Source of the DNA: Rhizoclosmatium globosum
Lineage: Eukaryota; Chytridiomycota; Chytridiomycetes; Chytridiales; Chytriomycetaceae
DNA length: 36,952 bases
NCBI GenBank assembly: GCA_002104985.1
Contig: MCGO01000301.1
Location: 1 to 36,952 of the forward strand
Direction of reading: 5' to 3'
The notes beneath the pieces were generated by a model. That model was not told where the DNA came from and ran no database searches. It worked only from the letters and a program-made list of their open reading frames with translations. Below, piece by piece: positions 7,600 to 18,801 of this stretch. The first letter of the stretch is position 1, and the number at the start of each line of letters is the position of its first letter. The position numbers and the translations under genes are program-made.

Positions 7600-8823
7600 A
7601 TGAATAGCAATTCCACTGCAGAACCTCGATCATCCAGAAAGCTAATCATCTGCATCGATGGAACATCACAATCGCCTGGAACAGCGTCAGATGTTCAATC
7701 CCTTGGCCCCTTCAAGGCAACAGCTGCAATGACACCATCCAACATTACAAAACTGGCCTTCTTAGCAAACAACTCCTCGGCACCAGATCAAAGAGTATAT
7801 TACCACTCAGGTCCAGGCACTCAGTCGACTGATCCGATCAAGGCAGTCTTAGACTCAATGTTCGGCAACATCAGGTTCAACGTGTATGATGCGTATGCCT
7901 GGCTGGTGCGAGAATACCAAGTGGGAGACGAAATTTATGGATTCGGGTTCTCTCGCGGGGCTGCGATCGTTCGGGCCTTGTTCTCCATAATTGGAAAACA
8001 AGGGTTACTTCATGTTAGAGACTTTTTAGACGACGACCTCACAGATGATCTCCTTATCAGATATATCACTGAACTCCTTGAAGAGAAAGAAACAAGGTTG
8101 TTGGTCCACAGGGACGTTTCTCTCAAGTTCATCGGCTTGTTTGACACTGTAATCGCACTCGGAGTTCCAGCAAGTTTAGACAATGTGATCCTCCCTGAAG
8201 TCTTGAAAGCGTTTGATGTCTTGGAATCAAGTGAATACGATTTCAATATTGGCACCAAAGTCCAATTTGCATATCATGCTCTGTCAATTGATGAAAAGCG
8301 GGAATTCTTTGCGCCAACCCTATTTGAATCTTCCTGGCTTCCTCAAGATCACACTCGTGAACAAGTATGGTTTCAAGGAGATCACGGAGATATCGGCGGA
8401 GGTTGGTGGCAACTGGGTCTCTCTATGATCACGTTGAAATGGATGATTGAAAAAGCCGAAAGTGCCGGACTTCAGTTCCGAGACTTTAAATACTTTGAAT
8501 CAACGTTACAACCATTTTTGCTTGGCGTTCATCCAAATCAGCTTCAACAGAGAGAGAAATGCTTGATTCATGATTACTTTCATCGAGTCAAACCAGAGGA
8601 TAGCTTCTTTGGAAAGGAAATCCCAAGACAAGCAAAAGACTACGTGGCTGGAAAGCATGCCACGGTTTTTCCCAGTACTTTTCATCCAAGTATAGAATTG
8701 AAAGTAACACGAGAACAAACAAGATTGGAACTGGAAAACAGCGATGACATTACGATTGACGTTGGATCTGAAAAAGATGTTGAGAGTGATTTGAGCAGGG
8801 AAAATATGGATGGGCCTCTTTGA
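7600..8823 (+). CDS. DUF2235 (Tle1-like) alpha/beta-hydrolase, copy 2, intronless
   Basis: A single 407-residue frame. KLIICIDGTSQ is near residue 14, the elbow GFSRG places the nucleophile at about Ser118, GLFDTV gives Asp near 182, and GDHGDIGGGWW gives His near 262, so the predicted catalytic triad is complete. There is no signal peptide. It has no introns, whereas copies 1 and 4 share two at identical positions. Its C-terminus has a distinct acidic tail (VGSEKDVESDLSRENMDG). It is the most divergent of the four copies by eye. Serine hydrolase activity is inferred from the family; the substrate is unknown. Confidence 0.88.
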   Translation: MNSNSTAEPRSSRKLIICIDGTSQSPGTASDVQSLGPFKATAAMTPSNITKLAFLANNSSAPDQRVYYHSGPGTQSTDPIKAVLDSMFGNIRFNVYDAYAWLVREYQVGDEIYGFGFSRGAAIVRALFSIIGKQGLLHVRDFLDDDLTDDLLIRYITELLEEKETRLLVHRDVSLKFIGLFDTVIALGVPASLDNVILPEVLKAFDVLESSEYDFNIGTKVQFAYHALSIDEKREFFAPTLFESSWLPQDHTREQVWFQGDHGDIGGGWWQLGLSMITLKWMIEKAESAGLQFRDFKYFESTLQPFLLGVHPNQLQQREKCLIHDYFHRVKPEDSFFGKEIPRQAKDYVAGKHATVFPSTFHPSIELKVTREQTRLELENSDDITIDVGSEKDVESDLSRENMDGPL

Positions 8824-9126
8824 GAAAAAGATTTACACATGGATTTACGACTACAACTAATCAAATGAATAAGCTTTTATAAAGTTAAGTCTTGACGCCA
8901 ATCGAATAAACGATGCATATTTGGCAACTTTGACTTGGCTTAATAATGACGTTTCATATCTCGTATTTTGGATGGTTTCCTCTTTGATATCATACACATT
9001 TCTCTTCTCTCTCTATTACAAATAATATGTTTCTTGTCTGTCCTTAATAATCTAAGATTCGAACTTGTTCAGGGCTGTGCACATGGTGATGATGTGGTCC
9101 TCCCAAATTTCTCATTTCCAATCAAC
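8824..9126. other. Intergenic spacer between DUF2235 copies 2 and 3
   Basis: About 300 bp of AT-rich sequence containing the 3' end of copy 2 and the upstream region of copy 3. TTTTATAAAG near 8875 could belong to a promoter. No gene, tRNA or repeat is evident. Confidence 0.5.
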
Positions 9127-10522
9127 ATGCATCTACAGCACCTCATCGTCCTCCTCATCTCAGCCATTCTCGCTTCAGCAGAATGGGGATTCTATGTAAG
9201 CTTCCACTCTTCCCTCGATCAGGTACCTAACCAAAGTCCGCTCTTGACAGGTGAACCATGATACGGTCTCACTGCCACAAACAAGAGAACCTCGAAAGCT
9301 GATCGTCTGCGTGGACGGAACAAGTCAAACACCCGGTTCCGTCTCCGACATCCAATCAATGGGCCACATTAAGGTTACTGCCGCAATGACCCCAAGTAAC
9401 GTTGTGAAGCTCGCCTACCTGACCGCCCAGCACCACAAAGAAGGAGCTGAACAGAACCAGAAGGTGTACTACCACTCTGGTCCAGGTACTGAAGTATCAG
9501 ATTCAACTGAAGCTTCCTTGGAAGACATGTACGGGAACATTAAGGGCCACGTAATGGATGCGTATGCCTGGCTCGCAAAGGAATACCAGGAAGGTGATGA
9601 AATCTATGCATTCGGATTCTCTCGTGGAGCCACGATCGTGCGTTCCCTCTTTTCCTTGATTCGTGAGGCTGGTCTCCCAATCGCAACTGAGGAATCTGCA
9701 CCAACCCCTGACTCCTTCTTGGGCCTTGTGAACTCTACCTTCAAAGTCTATGAAACCCGTCTTGATAAATCCAACGTTCTCAAGACCAGCACCACTGCCA
9801 CTACAAGTACAAAATCTGTTCATGTTCCTGTTGCCCCTCCAGTTGATCCTTCCAAGCTGCATCCAAAAGTAAACCTCAAGTTTATCGGTGTATTCGACAC
9901 TGTGGAAGCTCTTGATGTTCCAGAAGGATTCGTGTCCTTTGTCTCATCCAAGTGGCTCACCAAGATCCAAGAAGAAATCGGTGTAATTGAACCAAATGAT
10001 TACCACGACTTGACAATTGGAAACCAGGTCCAGTATGCCTATCACGCTCTTTCCATGGATGAAAAGCGTTCCTACTTCCCACCAACTCTCTTCGAAGCAC
10101 CTCCAGCTGACTTGCCTGCGGGTTTCGTTCGAGAGCAGAAGTGGTTCCGTGGAGACCACGCTGATATTGGTGGTGGTTGGTGGGAGCAAGGTCTTGCCAA
10201 CATTGCTCTCAACTGGATGATTGAAAAGGCACGATTGGCTGGATTGGAAGTCCAAGACCAAGCTGTCTTTGAAAAGGCATTTTCTCCATTCTTGTTGGGT
10301 GCCAGTCCAGAAGCTCTTGCTGCTCGAGATGACATTAAGCTTCACGATTACTTTGCGACTCTGCCAAAGGAGGATAATTCTATGATGGGACGTAAGGTTT
10401 CCAGAGATTTGAAGGCTTTCAAGGAGAAGGTGCATACTTTGTGGTGTGAAAGCAGTTTCCACGAAAGTGTTGAACAGCTGAAAGATCGTATTGCACCTGC
10501 CTTGAACTGGATTGAACTTTAA
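9127..10522 (+). CDS. DUF2235 (Tle1-like) alpha/beta-hydrolase, copy 3, secreted type
   Basis: Two exons: 9127-9195 encodes a 23-residue signal-peptide exon (MHLQHLIVLLISAILASAEW), then a 55-bp GT-AG intron, then 9251-10522. The second exon holds the DUF2235 domain with KLIVCVDGTSQ, GFSRG (Ser), GVFDTV (Asp) and GDHADIGGGWW (His). The ATG at 9127 was chosen because it supplies a hydrophobic leader that splices in frame. The catalytic exon has no introns at the sites used by copies 1 and 4, and it carries an extra Thr/Ser/Pro-rich loop (KTSTTATTSTKS) between the Ser and Asp motifs. The protein should enter the secretory pathway and could act on external lipids or surface molecules; that role is inference. 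Confidence 0.87.
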
Positions 10523-10544
10523 ACAGTATTTTCTATTGAAAAGC

Positions 10545-10550
10545 AATAAA
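10545..10550 (+). terminator. Poly(A) signal of DUF2235 copy 3
   Basis: An AATAAA hexamer about 22 bp after the stop codon of copy 3. Confidence 0.6.
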
Positions 10551-10662
10551 GGACCTCTTCATTCATTAACTAAGTACTTGTTACATAAGAAAAAGTCTGA
10601 GAAAACGTGAGTGTCTTTCTTTGTGGACTGTCAAACTCTGCCTCAATTCGTTTGATTAACAG

Positions 10663-12302
10663 ATGAAGGCGGCAATCCGTATCTTCCTCATTGTGACTTT
10701 GTTCACTTTCTTTATGGCAGTCTCTGCCAACTGGCACTTCTGGGTAAGATGACGTTGCTTGATCTCTTGTGTCTAACTACAGCCAATCCTACCCTTCCCA
10801 TCCAAACACTCTCCTCCCAATACTATTCCATCCAATGAATACATCCCATCCAGGACAAGGAGAAGGTTTGTTCTTTCCTCACCCAAATCACCCAAATTGA
10901 TCACTTGTCCAAACCAGCCAAAGTCCATCAAGGTTCTCTCCCCCGAAAACGAAACCTGGAACCAGCCAATTGGAGGTGGTCGCAAGCTCGTTGTGTAAGT
11001 GTTTAATGTTCCCTTGATCAGCCTTTCGATACTGATACTGACTTTGAACTCTTGAAGCCTCATTGACGGAACTTGGCAGCACCCCGGATCTGCCTCCGAC
11101 ACTCCTTCGCAGGGTGGTGTTAAGGAGAACGCTGCGATGGTCCCTTCAAACATTGTCAAGATTGCGTACCTGTTGGGTAACGGATCAAACCAGTACGATG
11201 CAGACTATGCCAACTTGAAGCAGAAGATTTACTACCACTCTGGTGTTGCTACTGAAGTCAATGATAAGCATGACGCTGATTTGGAGGGTGCGTCTGAGTG
11301 TTTCCCATATTTGCGTATTCTCAACACTCACATCGAACAGGTAACTTTGGTAACATCCACAGACATCTTCTTGACGCATATGCTTGGCTTGCCCGTGAGT
11401 ACAAGGAAGGTGACGAAATCTACGCCTTTGGATTCTCCCGTGGAGCCACCATTGTCCGCTCCCTCTTTTCTTTCATTCGTTACGCCGGACTTGCAAGAGT
11501 CGACGGTCATGCATCCCGCGAAGCTCTTACCGCCGAAGTTCTTGCCGCTTTCGACCTCTACCGTACCCGTCTCGATTCCGATACCCACAACCAAGAAGCC
11601 ATCACCGAGTTCCACGAGAAACACTGTTACAACCACGTCTACCTCAAGTTTATCGGTGTCTTTGATACTGTTGAAGCTCTTGATGTTCCAGAAGGGTATT
11701 CCGACTATGTTGACAGCCAGTACTTGACTGAAATCGCCACTGCCATGGGAGAAATTGAGCCAAACGATTACCACGATTTGCGTATTGGATCCCACGTTCA
11801 GCACGCGTATCACGCCATTTCATTGGACGAGAACCGTTCCTTCTTCCCACCAACTCTCTTTGAAGCGATTCCAGAATCCCACTTGCACTCATCGCAAACC
11901 CGTGAACAGAAGTGGTTCCGTGGAGGCCACGCCGACGTTGGCGGAGGCTGGTGGGAACAGGGTCTCTCTGATATTTCCCTTGACTGGATGATTGAGAAGG
12001 CCCGTTTTGCTGGTTTGGAGATCCGCGATGCAAGTGACTTTGAGAAGGCTTTCTCTCCATTCCTTTTGGGTACCTCTCCAGCTGGATACGAGGCTAGAAA
12101 GTCCAAGATTATTCACGACTACTTTGCTAATTATCCAAATGGTGTCTCTCCAAATGGAAAGAGAGTTGCTCGTGACTTGAATGTATACATGGATCCTGCC
12201 AAGTACTACAAGAGCTCCTTCCACGACAGCGTGTACAAGCTCGACTACCCACTTCCAAAGCATGTTGTTGAGTACCAAAAGAATGGCCACGCCGAACTTT
12301 AA
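10663..12302 (+). CDS. DUF2235 (Tle1-like) alpha/beta-hydrolase, copy 4, secreted type
   Basis: Five exons: 10663-10743, a 12-nt micro-exon 10854-10865 (DKEK), 10918-10994, 11058-11287 and 11341-12302; all phases close. Exon 1 encodes a signal peptide (MKAAIRIFLIVTLFTFFMAV). The catalytic features are KLVVLIDGTWQ, GFSRG, GVFDTV and GGHADVGGGWW. The last motif has Gly where the other copies have Asp before His, but His itself is kept. Two introns match copy 1 exactly. The ORF is intact to TAA at 12300-12302. Function as for the family: a probable serine lipase or esterase, exported here. The micro-exon call is the least certain part; skipping it would also keep frame. Confidence 0.83.
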
Positions 12303-12388
12303 AATCCTTATCGTGACGTCATATCTCCAAAGTCTTTTATTTGAGGACCTCATTTTTAAAACTTCTCTTTCTCTTCATTCTAAATATC

Positions 12389-12394
12389 AATAAA
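12389..12394 (+). terminator. Poly(A) signal of DUF2235 copy 4
   Basis: AATAAA about 87 bp downstream of the stop, in the 284-bp spacer between two convergent genes. Nothing else is visible in the spacer. Confidence 0.5.
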
Positions 12395-12586
12395 ATGATC
12401 TCATCGCCGACAGATTGTCGTTTTAACATCCAGTTGCTTAGAATCGCTAAGATGCAAAGAAATTCAATCCATACATTCATTTACACCAGAATACTCATTT
12501 TTATTTCTAATCGATTCTGGACAACTATAAAACATAGAAAAGTTGCATAGAGTTTTAAAAACATAAAGTTTACGCGTTTGCTACAG

Positions 12587-14283
12587 TTAGCAAGTAATAC
12601 CACAAACGGACTTGACTTCACCAACGCAAACACTGTCCCAAGAAGTGGATCCACAGTAGCTGTCCTGGGCAATAATTTTACCAACGCAAGCGTCACAAGA
12701 AGATCTCAACGCGACACCAGAGACACACTTGCTGTGAGCACAAGTGGTAGCGGCAGTAGTGGTCTTGACAGCAGCAGTAGTAGATGTTGCAGCTTTCACT
12801 GTGGTTGTAGTTGTCTTTTTGGTCGTTGGATATTGAGGAGGAATATTGGGATTCTTGACCAAGAAATCAATGTAGAACTTGATTCCACCCCAGATTTCCT
12901 GTATAGAATATGGTTAAATTTGATAACGGCTATGGTCAAACCACAAACCTCTCCAACTGGCGCGATAAAGCTATTAGGAAGCTGGAATCCATAGTTTCCT
13001 GTATCTCTCAATTCAATGGTAAACCCAGCCATTCCAAGCTTGGTGCTCATCCAGTCATCCGAGACTCCACTCGCAAGGTACAGAGCGGCAGCTTTTTCAC
13101 TTGTATATTGTTCTTGATGAACGCCGTAAATAGCGCTCACAATTCCATCACCAAGCTGCTTCAAAATAGCTTCATTGGGGCTATCGTTGTTTGTCCAGCC
13201 CCAAGATCTGAGCACCAGCTCACTGTACGAGTGGAAATCGATTCCGGAATACAGGTTTGGGAACGTGGAAATAAAGTTTGCCGTTCCAATAGTCTCTGGC
13301 TCTGAGAATGGTGATGGGCCACAGTATGTTTCGTCGGAAGTAGTTGTGGTTGTGCCGTATTGTCCCCAGTGACCGTCGTCCCAGTTTCTAATCGATGGAA
13401 AATGAGTTCCGGATCGAGAAAGTTGGAGATGCGTATTTACCTGTTCAAATCAACACCCAAGGTCCCATCTCCGTTGTTTCTCAAATTCTTTCTCCACATA
13501 CGATCCGTTGTGAATGTGTACTCATAACCATCAGGATTGTTCAATGGCGTGATCACGAACTGGAACTGCTTCAACCAAGAAGCAATTGTTGCATCAGAAG
13601 AGGAGCCCGTCAACAGGTTGTTTGCGATCCACATTACAGTTGCAGGGGAGATCCATTCACGGGCATGCATCATGCCGTTCCACCAAATTGTTTTCTTGGC
13701 GCTGGATGGAACCGATTTATCGGTGATGATGATGGCCTAAGGTTATAAAGGTTCTTAAATTACACAAACGAACTCCCGAGATTATTAAGTACTCACTGGA
13801 ACATTACGACCTTGGTGACTCACAGCGATGGAAGGAACGTAAGTCAATACATTGGAATAAGTGGCGTTCCATGAAACGAGCTTGCTAATGATGGTGCTGT
13901 AGCGCTGGTAATCCGAAAAGAATGGATCAACAGCTGCAGCCCGTTGGATGGCATTGGCATCACCCAAGTCTTCCGGGACCTTGTAAATATCAGCGTTTTT
14001 GAGTGTGCACGAGAGGAGAGTCTTCAACTTGGCAGCCTCAGTGGCTGAACGGGTGCGAACGTCTACGACTGCGTTTGGTCCAAAGCGATGATTGAATACC
14101 TGAACGATTTCATTTGTGAGCAAAAGGTTGACTGATATTGTGGCTAATTACATCAAAGTGCAACAAAGCATCTGCTTGTTCTTGAGTCTTGACTGTGCAA
14201 CTATACAGAGACTGTGGTCCTCCTGAAGGGATTGGAGACGACGATGCCAACAAGGCAAGACTGGCAAGTAGGAAGAGTTTCAT
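12587..14283 (-). CDS. Secreted M14 zinc carboxypeptidase with cysteine-rich tail (copy B)
   Basis: Exons 14283-14152, 14099-13797, 13736-13441, 13387-12949 and 12898-12587 give 493 residues with closed phases. The order is a signal peptide (MKLFLLASLALLA), an activation-propeptide region to about residue 120, then the peptidase domain. The zinc ligands are His and Glu of HAREWIS (about 169 and 172) and His of GIDFHSY (about 296); the general-base Glu is in GFTIELRD (about 369). All are intact, so it should be an active exopeptidase removing C-terminal residues outside the cell after propeptide removal. The tail is a Thr/Lys linker and an eight-Cys-type module (CAHSKC...CDAC...YC...VC...CGITC), a pattern I recall from secreted proteins but cannot name. 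Three paralogues occur in the window. Confidence 0.92.
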
Positions 14284-15088
14284 TGGATTGGGTGGCGTTC
14301 ATTCTGTTTGGCTGCACGAGTTTCTTTTTAAAAGGTTGAAACTTGAGCACGTGAGTATCATACTAGCCGCCACTGTTCATTCATCATGTGGTCTTTTCCA
14401 AGCAACTTATCTGCAGAATTTTTCTAATGGAAAACGCCACTAAGCATAAATGAAAAGTATACAAAGAATAATTTTCAATATACAAGCATTTTTGTTGAGT
14501 CAGAAGAAGGCAAAATACATCTTTCTACGATTTGGATTTGGATTGATAAACATAAGATGTCCTTTTTTGTTAGCAGTTAAATTAACCAAGTGTCTCATTG
14601 CACTCTCTGTATGTTATTACATAAATTTGATTTATGTTTATAATATCTTTTCTTCTTATCATTTATCCACGCACTGAACGGATACTGAAAAGAAGACTAA
14701 CTGGACTACTGTTCCTGAACAACACCTTCTTAAACTCAAATATCAATCTTATTCTGATGTGAATTAGTCCATCTTTAATTTTGCAGTAAAATATCAAACT
14801 CCATAATTACTTTCTTCAAAATCCTGGAGGCACTGACAACGGCAACTATGTCCCCGTTTGAAGACATAATGAGGTCTCTAAAAACTTAAATAGTTGCGTG
14901 ACAGACTTGCAGTGTGGTCAAAGTTTGAGGGGTGGCATCCTCCAAAAAAAAAAATCTGAGGCCATTTATTTCACTGCAATAATGTAGTTTATAAACACCC
15001 TTTTTTACAGTTAAATCTGACAAATTCGATGGATTGAACGAAAGGGGGAAGTATCCTGACAATTTCTGGCGCTCAAACAAAACACAGT
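14284..15088. other. Intergenic region without recognisable genes
   Basis: About 800 bp of AT-rich DNA between the divergently arranged carboxypeptidase B (minus) and the Cache-domain gene (plus). The two promoters should lie here. An A run sits at 14946-14955. Short open frames here have no protein-like composition. I see no tRNA, LTR or inverted repeat. Confidence 0.5.
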
Positions 15089-16862
15089 ATGACAGGTCAG
15101 TCAGAGAGTCTTGGGAGGGAGTCAACGAGCTCCACAAGAAACAAGTTTCGCGGCAGATCATGCAGTCTGCCCGTATTAGCTGTGGTGTTCATCCAGACCT
15201 TCATTGTGGTGTGTGTTGACTTCACCGATTTGATTTCAAAAGAATCTCAAGCGACCATCTTCCAATAGGCGTCTCTCGTACTCGTCATTCCACTCGTCAT
15301 CGCTTTTCAGTCTATGAATAGCGCAAACAATCTGTCAGTTAACACAGGGCGGAATGTGGCGAATTCGCTCGCGCTGAAGATCCAAACCATCGAAGGATCT
15401 TTGACTCTGAATAACCTTAGTAAGTTAATTTTGTTATATTAGTCTATTTGACCTCTATAAACAGACAACCTGATCAATCAAGTAAATTCTGATACGAAGA
15501 GCGTATTTACTTCACTCTCTGCATATGTCAACAAGACAAATATGTGGTCGACTTTTCAAAACTTTGCTTACACTGTAGGTCTTGGAGAGGAGCACTTATG
15601 CATGTTAGCTAACATATCTCCAGATGAAATACAAAGGCGCACTAAATATGTATTACGGAACGACCGACAACCGCTTCGTCTACGTCCATGGAACAGGAAA
15701 GCTCGCAATTTGGGTCACAGTGCCAGCAAACTACGTCCCTGATCCCGCCTGTGGCTCCTTTTGCCAATTCAGCGCGAATTATACGCCTGAACAATGGAAG
15801 TGGGTCGCAATACGTGACTCAAACAGTGTCTATGGTGATTGGAACCAAGATACCTGGGTCGCCGATGGCTGGCAGTTTGCCAACTTTTCGTTCAAGTGCA
15901 GCGGACGACCGTGGTTTAAGAAAGCAGCTGCACAGAACCCAAACAACCCCACAGTGCTTTACACTGACCCGTATTTGTTCGCAGGCGGGGATGTTGGAGA
16001 AACTGGCGGTGCTGCTGGAATCACAGCGACAATACCGTTCTTTGACGGGAATGGTACACTTCAAGGAGTATATGGCACGGATATTGGTTTCACGGATATG
16101 CACGCCATGTTGGTTTCGTTCCTGCAAACCCCAAATGCCTTCATGTACGTCATGACTCGCACAGGGTCTTTGATTGGAGTTTCCAGTAACGAAAGCATTA
16201 TTGACGCATCAGGGAACCTTAAATTCGCAAATGCTTCATCAACGACAAACATTCAATATACAGCCACCTATTTACAAAGTCTTTTGCCTCCTGGGATGAA
16301 TGACTACACTCTATTAGATACAAATGGACCCTCAAACTTTGATAAGAATGGCTTGTATTTCCAAATGAAAATTATGCAGCAGGAACCGCGTTATGTTATC
16401 ATCAACGGTGCACCAAAGTCTGATTATACCGGAAACATTGATTCTGTCTTGCAACAACTCGAAGATACGCTCGCAAACGATGTTAAGCAAATTATTGGTA
16501 TCGCTGTCGGCGTTTTCGTTGCAATGGTGTTTGTGTCGTGTGTACTGACGTATTTCACTGTTACGATACCTCTCGCTATGATTACCAAATCATGATTCAG
16601 GTAAACTATTATTTATATATTTCATCGTTTCAACTGGGATAAATAGGCAACATCATTTGACTTCTCGGCGTTCAAACAAATGGAAGCCAAAAACGCAAAC
16701 ATCATTACCGAGCTTGGAACCATGGAAGAAGTCTTTTATAAAATGATCGAAAAGTTTGCTGCTTCCATCAAAGCGAATAGAGAGCTTTCAGGCGCACCGC
16801 CAACAACTGGATCAGCAAGGAATACGACAGGAACTGACTTGCGAAAGACGAATCAACTCTAA
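15089..16862 (+). pseudogene. Cache-domain membrane sensor with apparent frameshift
   Basis: Exons 15089-15208, 15269-15419, 15465-15574, 15624-16600 and 16647-16862. The product has TM1 (VLAVVFIQTFIV then ASLVLVIPLVIAF, split by intron 1), an extracellular double-Cache-like domain (RPWFKKAA, TDPYLF, GITATIPFFDGNGTLQGVYGTDIG), TM2 (IIGIAVGVFVAMVFVSCVL) and about 80 cytoplasmic residues with FDFSAF and ITELGTMEEVFYKMIEKF, a linker seen before signalling domains. The phase closes everywhere except near 16590: the frame hits TGA at 16593-16595, while MIQ followed by the next exon is in the other frame. One extra A (TCA-ATG) would fix it, so this is either a decayed gene or an assembly error. No kinase or cyclase domain follows. 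Cache domains bind small ligands; the ligand here is unknown. Confidence 0.7.
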
Positions 16863-16884
16863 TTCCATACAATTTCAATATATA

Positions 16885-16890
16885 TTTATT
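16885..16890 (-). terminator. Poly(A) signal of the interrupted carboxypeptidase C
   Basis: AATAAA on the minus strand, 18 bp past the stop. The convergent Cache gene ends only 45 bp from this gene's stop, so the two 3' UTRs must overlap. Confidence 0.45.
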
Positions 16891-18432
16891 TAATGAGTAT
16901 AGAAGTGTTAAACTCGTTCATTCAACTCTAAATCTGATTGACTGTCATAATCCTTCAATCCAGCCCACCCATCTTCTTTCAACGAATTGTACTTCAGCCG
17001 CTCTACAGATCGGCATTTACAGAAGCAGACTGACGCAATCACAGCAATGAAAACGATGAGCACGATCGCAAGAATCGAAAATACACTCAAACCGCCCGCT
17101 GTGCAGTTGACACATCCAGATGGTTTGAATGTGGGGGTTGGGACGGACGCGTTATTCGCAGCAACAATCGAACCAGTTGTAGTGGCAGACTTTGATGAAA
17201 TATTGGCTGACGTTTTGGTCGTTGATGTCAACGAATTCAACGTTGAGGTGATTACAGTCGATTGGTTAGATGAGGTTGATGATGTTAATACAGTTGAAAG
17301 TCCTGCGGATGATGAAGTCTGATTTCCGACCGTTTGAACTTGAACAGTTGTTGTACTAAGGACTGTCACACGAGTAACTGCACTTGGCGCTTTAAAAGGC
17401 CGGACTGGAAGTACCTGGTCAGGTACTTGAGCAGGAATCTTGGAGTTTTTGATCAAGAAATCAAGGTAGAATAGCATCCCATTCCAGATTTCCTATTGCA
17501 TCATTCAGTACAAATTCGTAGCAGCTATAAGAAGGGCCAAACCTCTCCAACCTCGACAATCTCAGAAGGTGGAATATTATAACTGCTTTGACTCCGCAGC
17601 TCGATTGTGAAGCCAGCCATCCCAAGTTTCATAGATTGCCAATCATCTGCACACCCTGAAGCAGGATATAGTCCTACAGCCTTCTCGCTAGTATACTGTT
17701 CATTGTTTTTTTCAAAAATAGCATCACGAATCCCGTCGCCCAGTTTTTTCAAGATGGCTTCATTGGGAGAATCCACTTGAGTGTAGCCCCAATTACGGAG
17801 GATAAGTTGTCCGTAAGAGTGAAAGTCGATCCCGGAGTATCGATTTGGAAAAGATGCGATAAAGTTGGCGGTACCGTTTGTTTCCGGCTCGGAAAATGCG
17901 AATGGACCTTGATAAGTTTCAGAATGTACGTTTGTTGCAGCCCCATACACTCCCCAGTTTCCATCATCCCAGTTTCTATAAAAATTTAGGCAATTCATTA
18001 CACAAATAGATCACGAACCTGTTCAAATCCACGCCAATAGCCCTTGGATTTGGATTACCATTGTCCCTCCTATTCTTCCTCCAATACCGATCATGAGTAT
18101 GAGTGAATTCATATCCATCTGGATTATTCATTGGAGTGATAACAAACTGGAACTTCTTCAAGTAGTTGGCAATACGAGAGTCCTTTGACTTTGTCAATAG
18201 TTCGTTGGCAAGATACATGACAGTTGCAGGAGAGATCCACTCTCGAGCATGTTGCATTCCATTCCACCAAATCATTTTCTTTTGAGAGTCTGGAACGCTC
18301 TTGTCAGTGATGATGATGGCCTGAAACAAAGTGTGAGCGACAGTATCGACCTTCCACACGAACGCACCGGCACGTTCCTTTGTTCGTGGGTCACCGCAAT
18401 TGAAGGAATATATGTTGTCAGAGCCGGATACT

Positions 18433-18441
18433 TTGATGAAA
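18433..18441. repeat. Target-site duplication, left copy (9 bp)
   Basis: TTGATGAAA directly abuts the left terminal inverted repeat and is repeated exactly at 19961-19969. Nine bases is the hallmark length for Mutator-like elements. Confidence 0.92.
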
Positions 18442-18588
18442 GGAAGATTCTATTTGGGACCCCCCCGTCCTGCCCTTATTCGAGTCCCCCCCTCCCAAAC
18501 AAGCACATGTCCTCCCCCTCCCTAATAGACTTTGGATGCTTATTCGAGTCGTACCATCATTTCAATCGTGCAATAAACGAAAAAAAGA
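18442..18588 (+). repeat. Left terminal inverted repeat of the Mutator-like element
   Basis: Inverted relative to 19814-19960. It contains two 7-base C runs and two copies of CTTATTCGAGTC (18475-18486 and 18539-18550). The outer part matches its partner except for a one-base C-run length change; four transitions lie in the innermost 30 bp. Confidence 0.92.
18475..18486 (+). repeat. Subterminal 12-mer CTTATTCGAGTC
   Basis: One of four copies. In each inverted repeat the 12-mer occurs twice (18475-18486, 18539-18550, and inverted at 19851-19862 and 19916-19927), the outer copy 33 bp from each element end. Repeated short words near the termini are typical transposase-binding sites; that function is inferred. 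Confidence 0.6.
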
Positions 18589-18612
18589 AATAAGTGTTAT
18601 AACATTTCCACT

Positions 18613-18759
18613 TCAATCTGGACCGTTTCTGGACTTGACTTTATTGGAGTTCTTGGTTTTCTTTACTTCCTCTTTAGCTCTTCTCTTCTTTGATTCCACA
18701 GAGCTGTTTTTACGCCTTAGGGACGGTCTTCCTTCTCCGCGTTTTTGAGGTGAATCGAA
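18613..18759 (-). pseudogene. Lys/Arg-rich protein tail inside the Mutator-like element
   Basis: An open minus-strand stretch ending in TGA at 18613-18615 with a nuclear-localisation-like composition (RPSLRRKNSS, SKKRRAKEEVKKTKNS). It lies just downstream, on the same strand, of the Ulp1-like stretch and a GTAAGT donor at 18801-18796, so the two may be parts of one captured gene. No family recognised. Confidence 0.3.
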
Positions 18760-18801
18760 GGTTTGTTCAATTGGGAGACTGACTTGAATATGCTAACTTA
18801 C

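Noticed and set aside
15034..15219. A 61-codon frame starting MNERGKYPDN
   Set aside because: It overlaps the first exon of the Cache gene in another frame; the ATG at 15089 gives a signal-anchor that splices in frame.
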